A stretch of 64,000 nt of DNA from Dissophora ornata. Taxonomy: Eukaryota > Mortierellomycota > Mortierellomycetes > Mortierellales > Mortierellaceae. A program made the translations under genes and the position numbers. How positions within the stretch are numbered: position 1 is the stretch's first letter; every line of letters begins with the position of its first letter. The stretch is taken from assembly GCA_025201705.1 (NCBI GenBank), contig MU616582.1:1-64000 (forward strand), read 5' to 3'. Of the stretch, positions 13,301 to 25,371 are shown piece by piece. The notes under the pieces were generated by a model. The model searched no databases. It was not told the origin of the DNA and was given only the letters and a program-made list of their open reading frames with translations.

Positions 13301-16300
13301 AGAGGCAGGTTCTCCGAGGTCATAATGTCTACAACCGCATCCACAAAGACATTGGTGTCCAGATGCATTTGACCTTTGATATGGTGCACGTCGAAGGTAA
13401 GAGATTTAGACTCCTTGAAATCCAACGCCTCACCAACTTGGAGAAGAGCAAAGTGGTGGATGAGGCCCTGCAAGAACGGCCAAGCATCGTCTTTGAGCTC
13501 ATCAATCGAGGCAGCCATAAACAAAGATCGCAGGACCAGGTTCAAGGCACGCTCTTGTGCAAGCTTCTTGCCAGCCGGCGGTGATCTCTGTGAATGGGAT
13601 CGCTTGTGATCAAATTTTCCGAGATTGCCGCTCTCCTTGTCGACGTCCATTGCGTTGGCATTGGCGTTGACGCGAGGCGCTGTATCCTGAGACGTGAAGG
13701 TCGATATCCTGCGTTGAATCTGCTGGTCCAGGTCGTCGGGTCCGATTGAGGTATCGACTAGGAGAGGGACACATCCCTTCAGGAACTTGTAAGCGTGCTC
13801 GCGGTAAAAGATGTTGGCGCTGGCGTCCTCAAGCGTTTGCGCTGCAAGCGCAAGAGTCGCGTCCAGGGGCAAGGTGTGGGGCTTCAAGGATGGATCGAAG
13901 TAAATCTTGACGTCAACACCAACATCTGCTGGAGTGTGGTGCTGGAGCTTTGGTGGGTACTTTAGCATCCTGCGGTTTCTTCCGCCAAGTTTTCCAAGGA
14001 TACGCATGGCTGCGTGGCTGTGCACATGACTATATGGTAGAGGCTTCAGATGCTTCCAGAGGGCGTTCATCAACTCGGTGATCACAGGTGCCATGATGGG
14101 ATCCAAGAACTCCTGTGTCAGATTGTCAATACACAACTCCAGCGTCCTAAGACCTTGGCTCACAAGTTCTGAACTGGCTTGAAGTGCAAGCACCAGGGGA
14201 TTCATGAGATAGTTCAGGTACGGCAAAAGGACGCTCAGTCGAACGGGGACAGTCAAACAAAGCTCCACAAATAGCTCTCGCATGTGCTGCTTATTAGCCA
14301 AAGCAAGAAGACTGTTTAGCCCTTCCAGCAATACTTGCAACAAAGGCTTAACCTCATTGTAAAGCAGCTCAAATCGTCCTCCTCCGATACTCCTGAAAAG
14401 CGAACGCAGCAGCACAAAGTAATTGACAGGTTCTTTGGCTTTTGTTGACAGCTTGATCGAGTTCATGATGATGTTGCCAAGATGCGGCTGAAGAACAATC
14501 TCGTTCGCATCCGGGAATAGAGTTACTGCCATAAATGCGAGTTTGAAAAGTCGAAGAATGACGGAGGAGTAGTTCTGGTCCTCGCCGCCCAACTTGTCGA
14601 GACGGTCCACCAAGAAGCGGAACAAAATTCCCGCAAAGTTCTGTGAGACATGTTCATTGGCCAAGAAGAACTGAGGGATCTGCAGGAGCGAGATGTTGTG
14701 TAGCGTCTGATCGAACAGGAAGCCCATCTGAGAGGTGAAAACTTCTTGGAAAATAGCTGGGTCCGCGATCGTAAAGACAAGTGCAAAGTGTTCGAGGGTC
14801 TCCTTCTCTTCCTTTGAGGTGGGTCCCAGCCTTCCCGTTGGGGTTGCATCCAGATTTGATTTGTCATTTGATGGCTTTGGTGGGGGTGTAGAATTGTCGG
14901 TGCCATCCAAGGTGTAATAATCAAAGCACTTGAGGCCCTCCTGGAACAACCTTGTAAAAATTTCTGCCTGCTCTTGGACATATTCACGCGCGACTGGGTT
15001 CGTTCCACCGACGGCAGTGGGTTCATTCAGGTTCTTCAGGTTGACTAAGATTGTCTTGAGACCAGCAACCAAGTTTTTGAACAGGAAGCGCCCATCTTCA
15101 AAAAAAATATAGCAGAGATCACAAAAGTCAGTGTTCGAGCCCATTATCAAAGGCGCGCATCGGCGGTTTAGACACCGAATTCAGGCCGGTTCATACCTTT
15201 GGCGGGATCCACCTGGATATCGTTTGAGCTGGACGCAGTATGGATCGAGCGTGCTTTTTCAAAATCGAAATCGTCCTCGGCACCTTCTTCGCCATTCTTC
15301 TTCCGCTCAGTTTGCTTCAGTATTCCAGAAAATGCAAGGTTCAACGCAGCAAATTTGTTGGTGAAGGTATCTAAAATCTTGATCAGGAGAATCTTGCCTA
15401 GAGCAACGAACACCGTGTTAGACCCGTCCCTTCTAAAATTTCATATTCTCAGGAGATCTAAGCCAGTACATGCCGTACCTTCTCCATTAGGAATCCGTAC
15501 AATGCAATCCACTAAATTGAGTAGTAATTTCGCGCACATAGTCTGAATGCTGGATGCTAGGCTTGGATCGTGCAAGTTCCTTGAATATATGTAGACAGTC
15601 TTTGCAAGCTGTGCTGGTGTAAGTTCGGCACGGACGTGGTGGACCAAATCTGCGAGCATGCTGTAGGCGAGAGGTCGCAGTGTCTCGTGTGATGTAACAC
15701 CAGTTCCAACCAAGACTTTCTCGTTTAGTAAAATGTCGATTCTCGGCACGAAAGCTTGCCTAAAGTCAATGGACAAGATGTGCCTCGTCGCCACAAGAAG
15801 TTCCTATAGGTAGCAAAGTCTATCCAAATTTAATATCCTTGTTTTATCAACACCATCTCTGCAAACGCTGATGTTGACAATCCAAACGTCACCTTTCTAG
15901 TAGCAGCCGCCTCAGGTGGACAGTCCCGCAAGAGGCGAATCACAAAGTCAGGAATCGCATGTTGGTGTGGTCGAAGTACGTTCGCGGAGCCTCGGAGAAT
16001 ATATGCGAGAAACGACATTGTCTGATGAGGCCGTCATACCAGTACAAGACAGAGTTAGTCCATATCACAGTTTTGAGCTACTTGTGCAAGAAAATGATCA
16101 CTGAAATCTCTACCTTGACTTGAGCGACAATAAAATCTGTGTAAACACTCCTGTTACGGATAGCAGGACTGACTCCAACAAACACTTCGCCATGTAAAGC
16201 TGCCATGCGCTGAGCTTCAGCTTGTTGGGTTGCCTGCAGGCCCAAGGTCTAATTGAAACAAAATTCATCATTTCAATCAACATGATATCCCACATGGGGC

Positions 16301-17344
16301 TGCCAATTCGTTCTCGAGTGGTCTCTTCATACCTGAATAATCAGCGGAATAAATGTCGCGATGTTGGGGTTGACAAACTGGCGATGGGTCTGGAAAAGAA
16401 GCACGACAATGATAGGACATTCTGTCAAGACCTTGAAACTGAACAAACTCCTCGGAAGAATCTTTGAGGGCTGGTCAGACGGCTCTGATGCGGGTGAAAC
16501 TGGGCGTGGCGAGAAAATTGCTAAGGGTCCACCAGGCTATAGGTTAAAAGACAGAGCATGATTAGAGTGCGCAGCGGAAGCGGAAGTCGCGAAGATCTAC
16601 CGCAGCCAACGAGTACCATTGCATACCGTTTGACTCGCTGGTGTGCTGGGGTTATCGAAATTGTCCTTGACAGTCTGCTCCATGTTTCGATACATCTCCT
16701 GCACAATGTCAATAAACGGCTGAACTTGGCTCTCCAGAATCTGCTTGTATGACCGATGCAGATCGATGATGGTCTTTAAACAGATCACAGCATTGTCCTC
16801 ATTCTCAACCCTGAGCAAGTGCATAAGCAACCTCAGCAGCTCTGGTGCATAGGCGCGGAAAGAATCGTTGTGAGGGAATCGATGCAGAATCTCCAGAATT
16901 GTGCTTCGCAATTTCTAAAATGGTGGCAACAAGAGCAAAGATTAGACCTCTTGAGGAAATTTCGTTCTCCCACAAAATAAGGTGGTCTGTCGAGGTACCT
17001 GTTCGGGAGCATTGCTTGCAAACACGGGCTGTCCATTCATCAAGATGTCCGTAAAGACCGGCATCAAGATTGACAGGAACCGGGCATATTCGACTGACTG
17101 GAAGATCTCGACCGAGTCCCTTAGCTCAGACGCGATCTTGAATTTGAGCTTGACATCTAATGCACACGATGTTATATATATAATAGGCAGATGTCAGCAG
17201 CGAGCTTTTGGTCAGCTTCCATGGGGTCTATTATTTTCAATTGATCCGTGCAGCTTTTAACAGTGGAAACGTTTTCTTACCGAGCGCGGGATCGGACAGG
17301 CGCGTGGCAAAGACTTCGCAATTGACAACTGCAGGTGCTGCCAT
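4357..17344 (-). CDS. TRA1/TRRAP, pseudokinase scaffold of SAGA and NuA4
   Basis: Thirteen exons on the minus strand: 17281-17344, 16999-17156, 16627-16914, 16333-16536, 16114-16248, 15893-16021, 15479-15803, 15197-15397, 7279-15095, 6079-7194, 5466-5977, 4903-5381, 4357-4790. All junctions keep frame and give about 3953 residues, slightly longer than yeast Tra1 or human TRRAP. Most of the protein is HEAT/TPR-like helical repeat. It is followed by a FAT region (exon 9 end), a PI3K-like domain (exons 11-13) and a FATC-like tail ending [14 protein letters not shown]. The segment matching the catalytic loop reads [17 protein letters not shown] and lacks the catalytic Asp, as expected for this pseudokinase. 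It recruits acetyltransferase complexes to activators in the nucleus. Exon 10 inserts a long Gln/Ala tract. It converges with the APSES gene, 127 bp apart. Confidence 0.96.
4793..4818. repeat. Poly(A)/poly(T) run in the last TRA1 intron
   Basis: A run of roughly 26 A on the plus strand, which is poly(T) on the coding strand. It sits directly before the TAG acceptor of exon 13 and so works as an extreme polypyrimidine tract. Its length in the assembly may be unreliable. Confidence 0.8.
6300..7190 (-). repeat. Gln/Ala-rich low-complexity insertion in TRA1 exon 10
   Basis: About 290 residues of QQQQ, AQAQAQ and Pro/Thr/Ala-rich sequence (residues about 3108-3400), coded by mixed CAG/CAA and GCx triplets. 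Conserved sequence resumes at [17 protein letters not shown]. The tract lies between the FAT repeats and the kinase-like domain and stays in frame. The mixed codons suggest it is maintained as protein sequence and is not a pure triplet expansion. Confidence 0.85.
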
Positions 17345-18028
17345 AATGGGCCAATATTCAATTTATTGCGACGTGCAATCAATATCCAATAGTTAAATCC
17401 AGGTTGCGTGCTCAGGACTAACGAGGCTTAATGGCTCCAAAATACGAGCCGTAAAGGTCTTTGGGTTTATCTGCCGTGGGGTACTCGCGCTGTGGAATGA
17501 TGCTCACCGCCTTGAAAGCAAGTAGCGGTCCTGTATCGAGAGGTTGGACAGATGCGTATAATCCTTTTCGGCGACAAAGATCAGCACGCGAGCTGAAGTA
17601 TGTTTTTGCTTCTTTGGCCTCTAGAGTGTCTCGGTGCTTCTCTCTATCTTATTTTTTGTCTCTGCCTTATGAGGATGGTGTGCTCTTTTTCGCGCGGTTT
17701 TGAAGGAGAGGAATGAGCGAGCGATGGATAAGTGATGGCAGAGTGAGGTCGAGATCAGGTCGCGGTGGAGAGGGTGGAGGAAGTTTGGAAGAGTGAACAG
17801 CCTCGAACAAGGTACAGAATTTCAGAAAAAAAAAAGTGGGCGATGGCAGTCGAGAATTCGATTTATAGGTCACGTGACATGGAAATAATGACATCACCGT
17901 CATTATTTCCAAGTAAGCCATACAACTAACTATTATTTTATTTCCGCGTCTGCGCTAGGCTAAACTCTTCTTTTTTTTTACACACACTAAGAAACTGTAC
18001 TCAGTCCAAGGGTCCAACATAGAAAAAT
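17345..18028. promoter_or_regulatory. TRA1 upstream region
   Basis: No gene is supported. It holds a pyrimidine/purine-skewed segment next to the TRA1 start, a perfect 10-bp palindrome GTCACGTGAC at 17869-17878 (CACGTG E-box core) and a 13-bp-arm hairpin at 17880-17911. Both lie about 530 bp upstream of the TRA1 ATG. Confidence 0.5.
17880..17911. repeat. Perfect inverted repeat with 13-bp arms and 6-nt loop
   Basis: Left arm TGGAAATAATGAC (17880-17892), spacer ATCACC, right arm GTCATTATTTCCA (17899-17911). The inner TGAC...GTCA halves resemble a spaced ATF/CREB half-site pair. It adjoins the CACGTG palindrome. Confidence 0.85.
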
Positions 18029-19541
18029 ACATGACGATGTACAAGGATGAGTGGGACTTCAGCTGGGCCGCCTGCGCTGTTCACAAGATACAGCTTTTGT
18101 ATCGCGAAGGCTTGGAAGCTAATCCCTGGTGCTGATGCGTTGTTCGATAAATGCCACAAGATCTTGACATACAACACGCTGCGACGGATATCTTCAACAA
18201 GGAGCAGGACAGACTCCTGTCGAAACGGTACAAGCCGCTCGCAATGAATTGAGCACCATGGACCTCGCACTGTACCATGGTGGCGAGTCGTCGCGATCAT
18301 AGTAGCCCACCATGGCGGGTCGGGTGTCTGCATCCGAACGGGGGTCGAGGAACCAAACAAATACCACACGTCGGGGCGTCTTTTAAAAACACACAGCGGG
18401 CAACCTCTACCACAAGCCTCACAGCTCATTCACAGAGAACCAGTCTGCCTCAACAGCCATCGGCGTTTGAACATTTTTTGTCAAGAGAGCAATGCTCTCA
18501 CAGGATCCAGGCGTCTTTTCAGATCCACCTTTTTTTATAAAATCTCTGTCGCCTCTCTTTTTTATAAAAATGCCGAGGCTGTCTAGGACTACGCGGCGCA
18601 CTCCTCAGCACATACTCGATCAGACCGTGCAGCTGAATTTCAGGAGGGCACGCAGTCCATGCAGGATCCAGGGCCACTTTCTTTATGGAGACACCGCTCT
18701 TCAGAGCCCGGATGGCCTGTTGTCGCCGGAAGACCGCCCATACTATGATGTCAAGAACTAAAGACGACAAGGCAAAAGGTGCGGAGCCCAGTCGATATTT
18801 ACTTAGAGGGGAGGAGGTTGAGGCACTTCGAGAAATCATTCGACTTTTTGCAGCCGGCAGCCGATTTCAAGCATTTGGCAGGAAATGTTTCTGACCCAAC
18901 AATCGCGCTCATCTATCACAAAGTTTATGCGATGCTCCCGACGCTTGACACGTTCGTTACGACAGACGCGCGTGAACTTCTCGGCTGTCCGGAGAAACTG
19001 ATTACGGAACCGTGGCCCCTCGAAGATATCTCTGGTGTCATGCTTCTTGCTGTCTTTCTCAACCCTGCCTGCTTGTCACTTGAAATGATGAAGCTTGAGA
19101 TATCCGCCGACGGCTCTACACTCGGTGATAAAGCAAGAGACCTTGTTGTAGCGGTCGGAGTCTCGTAGAAGTTGGGCGATGGGAGGGCGAAGGGGCCACA
19201 GGGTGCAGAGGAATCTGAGAAACTCTAGTGGCGCAGGACTGGCTTAGCCAAGCACATCTCAATATTCTAGGTCTGGTAGAAGAGGACCCAAACAAGTACT
19301 CTTGCTACATGGATACCCCTCAGAACTTCTGGCGGAGCCGAAAGGAGGACGAGGAATGGGGACTATTTGTACGCGTAGCGTGATCATACCTTTGCATCCA
19401 GGCGACTTCAGCGGAAAATCTGAGAGGTTGTTCAGCAAGGCGGGAGAAGTCCTTTTGTCACATAGGACGCAACTTTCCGGCCAAAACGTTCGCAACTTTA
19501 TCTTTTCTCGTAGTTTTGAGAAGCCCCTGCTGAGAAAATAA
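18029..19541 (+). pseudogene. hAT-family transposase remnant
   Basis: A decayed hAT transposase in several frames. Near 18050-18160 there is a segment like the hAT C..H.(I/L)xLL..EGL...P...L..K..KI region. From 18780 the sequence reads LLRGEEVEALREIIRLF in one frame and continues as DFLQPAADFKHLAGN and PTIALIYHKVYAML in the next, so a frameshift separates them. The C-terminus carries the dimerisation signature SERLFSKAGEVLLSHRTQLS around 19419-19478. The catalytic residues cannot be followed through the decay. Parts around 18250-18650 are not recognisable. No terminal repeats or 8-bp duplication were found, so its ends are approximate. Confidence 0.75.
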
Positions 19542-20434
19542 ATGAAAGCACCCCTGTTCTATCGCTGCTATTCGCGTCAAAAAATCTAGACCCGCTTTTT
19601 GTTGAATTGTGGGGCTATCCCAATACGACAATGGTGAATGAGGAAGCGCGTCATGAATTGTTGAAGCCATGATCCTATCCGTTGCAGCACTCGTACCATT
19701 GTCCTATTTATGACTCGTCTATACGACGGGAAGGCGGTAAGACGCTCACATGGTGCAAGACGAATATGATCTTGTCTTATGTATATCATTTGATTCCTAG
19801 CTCTCGCTTTATTTGGTCGAGCTTGACTATGGAATTCTGTGGCACGCAGGAAGAGACTGAGAACACTGCGGAGGTATTGCGGGGAGGATTAAAGAAGGTT
19901 CGGCCTTGAGTCCCTTGGCTCCAAGAAAGCACAAACCAAACTCTCGTGATGGTCCCATTTCCTCTGGTTGGCATGACGTTTGGCAGCCAGCTCGTACTGT
20001 GATAATAATTGAATCGTTGAAGTTTATGTTCATTCAAAACAATTAGAACAACGACATCACAAATCGTAAAAAAATGCCGTATTTGCGCTTCAACGTACCT
20101 TGAACCAAAGCAGCTCGTGAATGGCCAGTAAAGAGGTCGACATGTAACTGGCCCTAGCATCCAGCTTAGTCGCCTCCATCTTGAATAACCTGGTGACGTT
20201 GTCACCGGCCGCTCCCCAACAAAGACCAAACCGCTGGATGCATGGTCCTGAAATCCTGTTAGGCGTTGAGGTTCAAAAAAAAAAAAAAAAAGAGAAATAA
20301 AAGAACAACGCTTACCTCTGCAATAGGAGGGGTAAGAGGCAGTGAACAGTGTATGTGAGACAAAGGTTGGAGCAACGAATGAGGACCTTATTACTAGAAC
20401 TACAGCTATTTATACAAGTTGGATCTGGAGCTGG
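19542..20434. other. No gene seen
   Basis: Only short frames without recognisable domains. A 17-A homopolymer lies near 20276-20292. The stretch is probably decayed repeat DNA between the hAT relic and the minisatellite. Confidence 0.5.
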
Positions 20435-20532
20435 CGTACGGGTGCTGACATACGGTTGCTTACATACGAGTGCTTTCATACGGATGCTGATGTGTGGATA
20501 CTGATGCAAGGACGCTAACTAACCAATGCTGA
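20435..20532. repeat. Degenerate 14-nt minisatellite, seven copies
   Basis: Seven contiguous 14-nt units read by eye, consensus near CATACGGATGCTGA: copies at 20435, 20449, 20463, 20477, 20491, 20505 and 20519. The first four are most alike (CGTACGGGTGCTGA, CATACGGTTGCTTA, CATACGAGTGCTTT, CATACGGATGCTGA) and the later ones diverge. A 14-nt unit would shift frame every copy, so it is unlikely to be coding. Confidence 0.8.
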
Positions 20533-21015
20533 TTAATCTGTTGCAACCTCCTATGATCAAACCTGATACCAGGACATCTCGAAGGTCATCCGCCCTCCAA
20601 CTTCCATCGCTCCACCAATCAATGCATCATGGAGTTGCCTTGGCAGCTTGGACTTGCTTTCAGAGATGTACTTGTTTCCTTGGGGGCACCAGACCTTTGC
20701 CGCCTCCGTTATCGCCTAGTCAGTCTCTCCCATTCTTTTCCTTTCGCTCCCGCATGTGGACCCCCGACCATTTTTCCTTCTTGCAGATGAATCATGGCCT
20801 GTTATTTCCCCCAGTATTATAAAACGCCCTGGCACTCCTTTTGCCATGTTGGTGCACACGCCCCACGCTAACTTCAGCCACTAATTCTCCAACAAGCTAC
20901 CTGCAACATTGAACGGCGAAGGGTCGTCTGTTTCATACAGATAAAGCCTAAAAAGAAGCATGATATGTAAGATACCGGTACCAGGATGTGAGTTATGATA
21001 CCGCGCAACAACTTA
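20533..21015. other. No gene seen
   Basis: No convincing reading frame, domain or repeat. Confidence 0.5.
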
Positions 21016-22212
21016 TCAGTTCAAAAGGCACTCATGAATCAGTTGAGATTCGATATGACGTGGATGCTTGTCAAGCACATCTTGGATATCCTTTAGCGCC
21101 GCCACACAGTCGAATTTATCCAGATAATTTGATGCCTCCTTCGAATACGATGGAACATACGGGAGATCGCAGCAGGTTTCGGTCCAAACTTCCTTTGAGA
21201 ATAGCTGCCGTGCAATCTTATCACTCAAACCGAGCATGAACGAGTGAATAGGGCTACATAGAGCAAAGTCAGTCATGTTTGCTTCCTCAAAAAAAAAAAA
21301 GAGAAAATAGAAAAAAAGGAAAAGGGAAAAAAAAACTTACTGGAAGTCCTTCATCTGCTTCCCCGCTTCGAATAAGATATCTTCGATCGCGGCTTCCTTC
21401 AATTTATAGCCTAAGCTAGAGTAGCGGCGCCGAAACGACTTCCTCCTGTCGTCAGTAAACTGTTTACAATTAGTCAGTTAGTCAGTTAGCAGTTGAGCGA
21501 GCCTAAGAGAACATTGCAACGTATTTGCGTCTTACTTGTTTACTACTCTTCCGTTTCTTTGTGGGAGGTGAACGCTCAGCGTTTGAATTTTAAGCATCAC
21601 ATCCATTGTCACGACTAATGTCATCGTCGTTAGCATCGTTGGTGTTGCTGTGTTGGTCGGGGCGGTCATCGTCATAAAACCAGGAAATAATTTAAAAGGC
21701 ATTATTGATGGTATTGATAAGTATAAGAAGGAGTTCACATTAGGTTTGGACAAAACCCCTGTCATACCACTGCTTTATGGTGCGCTATGGGTCTGCTAGG
21801 TCGCTTGCTGCAATCTCACTTCTCCTATCAGCTGCAGGAATATGAAGATAATTTAATAAGATAGCTACGCAACTGGCGCTTACATCGGCCGACATCTTCC
21901 ATTACCAAATGCCGCCGACGCCTCGTCGACCGCTATATCTCTATGCCGCACATGCAAGCCTCTATACACTCTTCTTTATATTGAATTTCAGAGAGCACGC
22001 GCTATCCATAATTCCTTCTCATGGTGCCCACGGAAGCTGTCGAATTCGTCGTTCAAAACCTGAAGGCGCTTCGATGGGATTTTTGAAGATTGCAGAAGGG
22101 TCTTGAACGATGCGGTCGCGGAATCTCGGTCGGAGAAATTGAAGTGCGCGACGAAGTTGGCGAAGAAGACATGCTCCTTGTCTCTCCGTTCGAGGGCCCA
22201 GTCCAAATACAA
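21016..22212 (-). pseudogene. Relic of an unrecognised fungal gene family (copy 1)
   Basis: The N-terminal part (21988-22212) reads LYLDWALERRDKEHVFFANF and on to WIARAL then a stop. It aligns along its whole length with the start of the gene at 31295 (LYLNWALNIEPKKEHVSFVNF ... EEGFWAERAL), but lacks the ATG and breaks after 75 codons. Further 3' is a possible C-terminal part: an exon ending KEAAIEDILFEAGKQMKDF at a GTAAGT site (21340), an intron, and an exon 21016-21253 starting HPIHSFMLGLSDKIARQLF after a TATGTAG acceptor, ending at a stop. Whether both parts belong to one gene is an inference. I do not recognise the function. It lies outside the Mutator-like element, on its left side. Confidence 0.5.
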
Positions 22213-22532
22213 AGTGAGTGGTTAAAACAGGATCATAACAGGCGCACGCGTACCACAAGTTTCATTGATGCATAAATATCAAACAGAGGGGCCAATGACG
22301 CCTTCCCGGCACATGCCATAGGAAGCCCTAAGAAGACCATCGCTGTTGCGGTCACTTCCCGGTCGGCAAACCAGAAGTCCGAAAGGACTCGTTAAATCTG
22401 CTAGAGCTAAAGAAGTGCGAAAGGATTGTTGAACGCACCTGAAAGGGGGACTGGGGCTAGGAACGAGAGCTTGATTCTGGTCCATGGAATTCTGTAATAT
22501 ATACGATTTACTAGACAATCTAAACGTCGAAT
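22213..22532. other. Left flank of the Mutator-like element
   Basis: No supported gene. Ordinary sequence leading to the 9-bp target duplication. Confidence 0.5.
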
Positions 22533-22541
22533 TCCAACCAT
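22533..22541. repeat. Target site duplication, left copy (TCCAACCAT)
   Basis: Nine bases TCCAACCAT directly before the left terminal inverted repeat. The identical 9-mer directly follows the right terminal repeat at 29874-29882. Nine bp is the length typical of the Mutator superfamily. Confidence 0.93.
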
Positions 22542-22568
22542 GAAAACAGCACAATTTCGGCTCAAATT
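22542..22568 (+). repeat. Left terminal inverted repeat
   Basis: Twenty-seven bases ending ...CGGCTCAAATT. They match the reverse complement of 29848-29873 except for one extra A in the A-run near the outer end. The outermost base is G, as in many MULE termini. Confidence 0.93.
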
Positions 22569-22671
22569 CGCTGATTGGTCCAAATTTCCTTCTTTCGCCG
22601 AACGCCACCAACCCATAAATGGAAAGTCAATCGACTCATTTGATCTTGCTGGTCTTTCTAAAAAAAATTGT

Positions 22672-25371
22672 TTATTGACACCTGCGCCCAGCTCCAGCTA
22701 CATCAACCTGTACGTCTCGCACAGCATTCTTCAGCCCCACCACCGCGCTTTGGAAGTACTGCAATGTGCATCGTCTTTTTTTGCCATTCCTCACAACATC
22801 AATCAGTGCCTTACAAGCAACCAACATCTCGCGCTCGCATTCCTGAAAAGCCTCAGCAATTTCCTCCTCTCTCGCTCTTTTTTGTGCTTCTTGGTGTTCA
22901 GCTCTCGTTGCCTGCAGCTGGAGCACCAAATGCGGCGAAAGAGTGCTTTCAATGGGAGGCCCGAAATCTTGATCGATGCCAATCGCTTCCTGGGGTTCTT
23001 GTGGCTCTTGGGGCAGTACAGGATCGCCGCCATATTTAATTTCCAGGTCAATGTAGACCCTTGGTACCAAATACATATGCTTGCATGGCAACTTGTGTTG
23101 GACGTAATCCTCGCACGAACAAGAACGAAGAAGGACCCTATTCATGTCCACAGAAACAGAGTACTCCGTGCCCGGTTGGGTAAACGACTTCACCAAAAAC
23201 TATGGTGATGAAAAGCTATTAGAGCGATATTCATATTGTGTATGGTAGTCAAAGATACTATCCGCAAATGGGCTCGCACCTTTCTTTCATCCATCCTCTC
23301 TGTGATCATGTTTCTTGCTGTGTCGAAATCCAACGCCATCGCCTTCGCTCTTCTCTTCCTGTCATATTCCGAGAGTTGTAGAGGTTGTAGTCCCTGTCTA
23401 ATCTTGTAGTAGATGACTCTGAAGTCTGTGTTGGTGACTCCTTGCAGAAGGTAAATTAGGAAATCTGCACGCACATTGCGTTCACTCCCCAGATGGTGCT
23501 TCTTCAGAGTCTTGTGCCAGCTCTCTATGAGATTGTTGGTGTCGACATGCTGGTAGTCCTGTTAGATAGTGATATTATAACAGATAAAGAGTTATTAATA
23601 TGAGTGAGCGGGATTGCTTTTTTTTTTTTTTTTCTTTTTGAAAGGGGGGTTTTTTTCCAAAGCCTTTATCACCTCACCTGTCTCACAAAGGTAGCCCATT
23701 TTGGGATCTTTTCCGCTGTCATCCAGTTCTTCTCGATATAGGTGATAACGGAGCAGGCTTGTGGGAATTTGTTCTTGAAGGCATTCCACAAAGTCGTCAA
23801 TTTCTCCTGAGACGATGCAGCTCGCACCTTATTCAAATCAGGTCGCATGGCGTCACCATCTTTCGCCTACAGAGCATAGCAAGCACGTTAATACAAAATC
23901 ATGTACACTGGTGACATGTTCCTTGACTTCACTTACCGAACATTTTTTCAACCTCTTCTCCCAATTTTGTCCCACATGGAAAAGGCAGTAGTAGATAGCT
24001 GCATTAGGGAACACTTGCTTTAGAGCTTCAGACTCCACCACAGAACAATCCACCATGAATTTCGACATCTTAAGCCCACAGTCATTCTTGAGCCAGGTCA
24101 ACCATATCCTGAGGATGTCGCTGTCATTGAAAAAGTCGCTTCAGTCAACTGAATGTGTTGCGATGTTGCGATTTCAGCACATAATCACATGCCACCTACG
24201 TTGACTCTGAGTTGCAGATCATATACGCAATGGGTATGCCTTTCTGCACATTCCGATCCTTGACAAGAATCGTGAACAGAAAAGAGGATGTATACGCCTG
24301 TACTGTGTCCCCACCTGGCTTCAGGGACTTGACAGTCTTGTGCGTTGAATCAATGCATGCTATGGTGTCATTGTCTTTCATAATCTGTTAAACAATAGGA
24401 ATGAATATGGATATTAGAAGACGCGAGGAACTGAAGGACGTGTCTTACGCGAAATTTTTACCTTCAACTGAAATGAAGTACTCCAAGCAATCAAAAATCT
24501 GTTTGGCGAGTCACCGACACCATTCAGGAACTTTCCCTTGCCACCATCTTGATGAATCGTTGTAATCCAAAGCTTCACGCTGTCTGTAATGTCGCTAGCC
24601 TTTTGGGATACCTTCTTGCGCTGACGATATATAGCTCCGCGAACATCATTGTAGGTTATAAGCATGCCTGGAGGAGCCGTTTCATCTCGTTCTAGCTATA
24701 ATATTGAGATCTTAGTCATCATGTCATGGAGAGACTCAACCATGTGCAATGATTTTCAATGAAAGACACAATAACACAATAGGTACCGATTGAAGAAGTT
24801 CCTCACTTGGCCGCAGCTTTTTTTTTATTCCTTTCCAGTCAAGGCCTTCTTTGACCTTTGCTTTCATCCATTCGATCTCGTTGGTGCTCAATGGGAGAAG
24901 TGCCCTGGTTTTCACCGAGTCGTCATGATTGTGGCGCCAATGGTACTCCACAATCACTTTGTCGTCGCCCACAGGTTTTTGAATCCTGATGTTCGCGTCG
25001 CAACTGGTACCAACAGAGCCACGGCCAATAATTAAGGCTTTACCGGGACGCTGACGCCTGCATGCAAACTTGAAAGACCAGTCAAATCTACGAGGTTTGC
25101 CCCTACCACTAGAGGGTCTCCCATAAACTGGAAGTTCATCATCTGGGCCCCTGTTGAACAAGACTTCGCGAGCATTCCGCTCTGGACAAAGTTCCCATTG
25201 AAATGCGACTCTTTCTTGACCCCAAAATACTCGAAATTCATCAGTGGTGAAACAAGCATTAAAGACATCTGGCGAGTCGCGATTCCTTGGGAAAGGATGA
25301 CGCTCGACAGGTGCAAGAGGGTCAAATTCTGTGGGAGATAGAAGCACATCCTTGACTTTCAAAGGGGTCAT
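22672..25371 (-). CDS. Mutator-like (MULE) transposase with SWIM zinc finger
   Basis: Seven exons on the minus strand, 24787-25371, 24462-24695, 24200-24384, 23937-24120, 23678-23866, 23280-23558 and 22672-23199, join in frame to about 727 residues. Exon 1 resembles the N-terminal DNA-binding region of FAR1/MULE transposases (DWSFKFACRRQRPGK ... VEYHWRHNHDD). The DDE-type core shows IACIDSTHKTVKSL (first Asp), KFMVDCSVVESEALKQVFP and CLFHVGQNWEKRLKKC (second Asp region), and NNLIESWHKTLKKHH (candidate Glu). Exon 7 holds a SWIM finger, CSCEDYVQHKLPCKH. The start is the only in-frame ATG before the conserved region. No stop or frameshift was seen, so it may still be active. It presumably acts on the 26/27-bp terminal repeats of its own element. 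Confidence 0.92.

Noticed and set aside
15398..15478. A first reading of the TRA1 exon 7/8 junction with the acceptor at 15433
   Set aside because: It broke the frame. The acceptor at 15398 restores frame and gives family-like sequence, so no frameshift is needed.
18001..18429. A 142-codon minus-strand frame
   Set aside because: The plus strand here carries hAT-like motifs continuous with the relic downstream; the minus frame has no recognisable domain.
22540..23208. A 222-codon plus-strand frame overlapping the left end of the element
   Set aside because: It is antisense to the last transposase exon, which has a SWIM finger and correct splice sites.
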